From positions 1 through 32,083 of IMG/VR virus record IMGVR_UViG_3300020202_000179: a stretch of DNA of 32,083 nucleotides; one strand, 5' to 3'. Under the pieces are notes generated by a model. It was not told the DNA's origin. It saw nothing but the letters and a program-made list of their open reading frames with translations, and did not search any database. A program made the position numbers and the translations under genes. Positions 30,182-32,083 of the stretch are shown here, one piece after another; position 1 is the first letter of the stretch; every line of letters begins with the position of its first letter. This DNA comes from a virus.

Positions 30182-30382
30182 TCAGTTCGCGGAGACCTGA
30201 TCGTCGGGGGTCAGGCTGAGCAGGCGGATCTCGTCGTTCCAGACCTCTACGAACCGGGCCTTGGGGGCGGTCGCCAGCAGCTTCCGGGCCTGGGTCACGG
30301 CTTGCGCCAGCGTCTCGGCCGGCAACACCTCCATGTGGGGCGTCGCCTGGGCGTCCACGTAGATGTAGCAGATGTACGCCAC
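30182..30382 (-). CDS. Small orphan protein related to 1511-1702
   Basis: A 66-residue soluble protein beginning MAYICYIYVDAQATPHMEVLPAET, with the shared block TPH-x-E-x-L-x-AET and then an Ala-rich helix. The C-terminal half (RFVEVWNDEIRLLSL) is beta-like and less similar. No family is recognised. It is probably host. It lies upstream of the two-helix membrane protein on the same strand. Confidence 0.7.
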   Translation of the reverse strand: MAYICYIYVDAQATPHMEVLPAETLAQAVTQARKLLATAPKARFVEVWNDEIRLLSLTPDDQVSAN

Positions 30383-30512
30383 ACCGACCCTTCCCGGAAG
30401 CTGCCGGCAGCCCCGGCGCCCCGCTGGTTAACGAGTGCTTTCCGTATCGCCGGTTTGCCGAATAGGGCCCAGTCCACATCTTGCCGCACCCGCGTCGGGC
30501 GCGGCCGGGGAC

Positions 30513-30875
30513 CTAGATTTCCACCCCGCGCGGAGCCGTGTAGCGCGCGTCGACGACGTCGCCGGTGTTGACCACCTCGGCGGGCTCGAACAGCAGGATC
30601 TCGGCCTCCTCGTCGGCGACGGGCCGGTGCTCGACGCCGCGCGGCACCACGATCACCTCGCCCGGTCCCAGCTCCACGGAGCGATCGCGGAACTCCAGCC
30701 GGAAGCGGCCCTTCCAGCAGAAGAACATCTCCTCGGCCTCGGCGTGGCTGTGCCAGGGGAACTCGCCCTTGATCTTCACCAGCCTCAGTTCCTGGCCGTT
30801 CAGCCGCGCGGCGGTCTTGGGCCGCCAGTGCTCCGAGAAGCGCGCGAACTTCTCGTCGAGGTTCACCTTGTCCAT
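30513..30875 (-). CDS. Cupin-domain protein
   Basis: A 120-residue protein. The start is set at MDKVNLDEKF because GGAGG lies just before it; the longer frame has no such site. Cupin motif 1 is PWHSHAEAEEMFFCWKGRFRLEF (G-x5-H-x-H-x3-4-E-x6-G) and motif 2 is VVPRGVEHRP with its His. Two His, one Glu and a third His could hold a metal. It is short and single-domain, as in many bacterial sugar- or oxygenase-like cupins. Substrate is unknown. Confidence 0.9.
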   Translation of the reverse strand: MDKVNLDEKFARFSEHWRPKTAARLNGQELRLVKIKGEFPWHSHAEAEEMFFCWKGRFRLEFRDRSVELGPGEVIVVPRGVEHRPVADEEAEILLFEPAEVVNTGDVVDARYTAPRGVEI

Positions 30876-31088
30876 GGCCGCCTCCTCCGCTGGCTCGATA
30901 TGGCTCCGCGCGGCCGGCCGCAAGAGTCCGCCGGCGCGCACGGGGGTCCGAGCGAGCTTGCCGGCAATGCATCCATGAGGCGATCTATCCTGCGTCAAAT
31001 CGACCCAAGATGGCAGTTGCGGCGTCCCGATTTACCCTCCGTTCGCCTTGCCGCGCCCAGGGTTGCCCAAAGGCAGGGGCAAAAACCC

Positions 31089-32083
31089 ATGTTTGCTCAA
31101 TCTCTTACGGCGGGGGGCACGGTAAGCCGCTTCGACGCCGCCGCATTGGCCGACGCCATCGGGCGGCTGGGCGAGGCCGGCCTGATCGACGGCGGCGGGG
31201 TGGTGGTCGTCAACCTCGAGGCCGTGCGCGTGGCCCTCGCCGAGCGCTGGGACGCCAAGCGCGAACAGGTGTGGGAGCACGTCGAGCGCTCGCTGACCCG
31301 CGAGCTGGGCCCGGCCACCATCGCCGTTCGCGCCGGCGAGACGGACTTCCTGGTCGCCCAGCCGGGCGTCGAGCGGCCGGCCGCCCACGGCGGCGTGCTC
31401 AGGGCGCTGAAGGAGATCCTGGCCTTCTTCCTCGGCCAGGTGCGGCCCCAGGACCTGCGCCTGCAACAGGTCGACGGCGTGGACGGGGGCGCGCTCATCT
31501 GCCGGCCGCTCGACCCGGCCGGCGGCGAGGATATCGTCGTCACCGCGCGCGCCGGCCAGGCCGCGGCCCAGCCGTCCGCCCCCGCCTTCTCCTACTCCGT
31601 CTTCGCCGCGGTCGACGGCGCGGTCCTGCGCGTGACCTGCGCCTACGACGACCTTGTCGCGCTGAAGAACGGCGGTCCCGCCGGCTACCGCCTGCGCCCC
31701 TGCGTCAGCGACGTCAGCGGTCCGAACCGGCTGTCGGTGCGCACCGCCTCGCTCGACTGGCGCGACGCCGAGCGCGTCGATTCCGCCGTGCTGCAGCAGG
31801 CCATCGGCCTGCTGGCCAGCCTGCCGCCGCGCGCCGGGGTCTGCCTGGCGCCGGTGTCCTTCGCCACCCTGTCCTCCCAGCGCGGACGGCGGAGCCTGTT
31901 CGAGCTGGTCGAGGCCCTGGCGAGCGGAACTCGCCGGATCGTGTTCGAGATCCGCGACCTCAAGGGCGTCCCCGCCAGCCGCCTGACCGAGGTCGTCGGT
32001 CTGGTCAGGCCGCTGGTCTACGGCCTGGTCGGCGAGGTCGAGGCGGACCGGACGCAGATCGCCGGCCTGGCGGGCACGCGGAA
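31089..32083 (+). CDS. Large cytoplasmic protein, degenerate GGDEF/EAL-like layout (3' end outside)
   Basis: An open frame from ATG 31089 to the window end, 331 codons so far. The N-terminal part has VVVVNLEAVRVALAERWDAKREQVWEHVERSLTRELG and RAGETDFLVAQPG, which recalls a degraded GGDEF-type fold. The later part (IGLLASLPPRAGVCLAPVSFATLSSQ, RRIVFEIRDLKGVPASRLTEVVGLVRPLV) has the spacing of an EAL-type barrel without its catalytic residues. I know similar Caulobacteraceae proteins without a defined role. It is incomplete here, so the family is not secure. Confidence 0.65.
   Translation, partial: MFAQSLTAGGTVSRFDAAALADAIGRLGEAGLIDGGGVVVVNLEAVRVALAERWDAKREQVWEHVERSLTRELGPATIAVRAGETDFLVAQPGVERPAAHGGVLRALKEILAFFLGQVRPQDLRLQQVDGVDGGALICRPLDPAGGEDIVVTARAGQAAAQPSAPAFSYSVFAAVDGAVLRVTCAYDDLVALKNGGPAGYRLRPCVSDVSGPNRLSVRTASLDWRDAERVDSAVLQQAIGLLASLPPRAGVCLAPVSFATLSSQRGRRSLFELVEALASGTRRIVFEIRDLKGVPASRLTEVVGLVRPLVYGLVGEVEADRTQIAGLAGTR

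Overview
The window is high-G+C DNA with alphaproteobacterial signatures. Several promoters match the EcfG/sigma-T general stress consensus (GGAAC-N16-CGTT), one resembles the Caulobacter housekeeping type, and most of the small host proteins look like Caulobacteraceae (Caulobacter/Phenylobacterium) types. Genus is an inference from style, not from a marker gene. No rRNA, tRNA, CRISPR array or IS transposase was seen.

Layout. (1) 1-3011 is host flank: two membrane proteins, a small orphan protein, a hemerythrin-like protein and a membrane-anchored Ala-rich coiled-coil protein. The last two are divergently transcribed from stress-type promoters. (2) About 2971-27813 is a podovirus (P22-like) prophage whose virion and lysis genes are transcribed leftward. 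In transcription order: lambda-R-like lysozyme protein, ankyrin lipoprotein, portal, scaffold, coat, adaptor, two unknown/lectin-like proteins, tailspike, fibre, a beta-propeller-like stabilisation protein, a second type of lysozyme-like protein with lipoproteins, a GNAT/injection protein with an S74-type C-terminus, small virion proteins, holin candidates, M15 endolysin, Rz and Rz1. (3) About 27970-32083 is host again: a secreted protein, a CAP-domain protein, small membrane protein, small orphan protein, cupin, and an unfinished large protein.

No terminase, integrase, repressor or replication gene is visible although host-like DNA flanks both sides. The element therefore looks like a defective or domesticated structural-plus-lysis cassette. 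Forward-strand cargo interrupts the late operon: a WG-repeat lipoprotein, a sugar/surface-type methyltransferase in a lower-G+C host-range cassette, a small alphaproteobacterial protein with its own promoter and tandem operator, and a Cys-rich copper-storage protein.

The most interesting pattern is repeated pairing of a peptidoglycan-hydrolase-like gene with a downstream lipoprotein gene. One is GH104-like plus an ankyrin lipoprotein (26075-27813). Another is a GGVSYGSWQLAT-type protein plus a novel lipoprotein (10233-11711). There is a decayed tandem duplicate of that second pair (8822-10076), and an apparent relic of another pair downstream of the portal (23620-24006). I read these as candidate effector-immunity modules carried as phage cargo. 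The pairing is visible in the sequence; the function is inferred.
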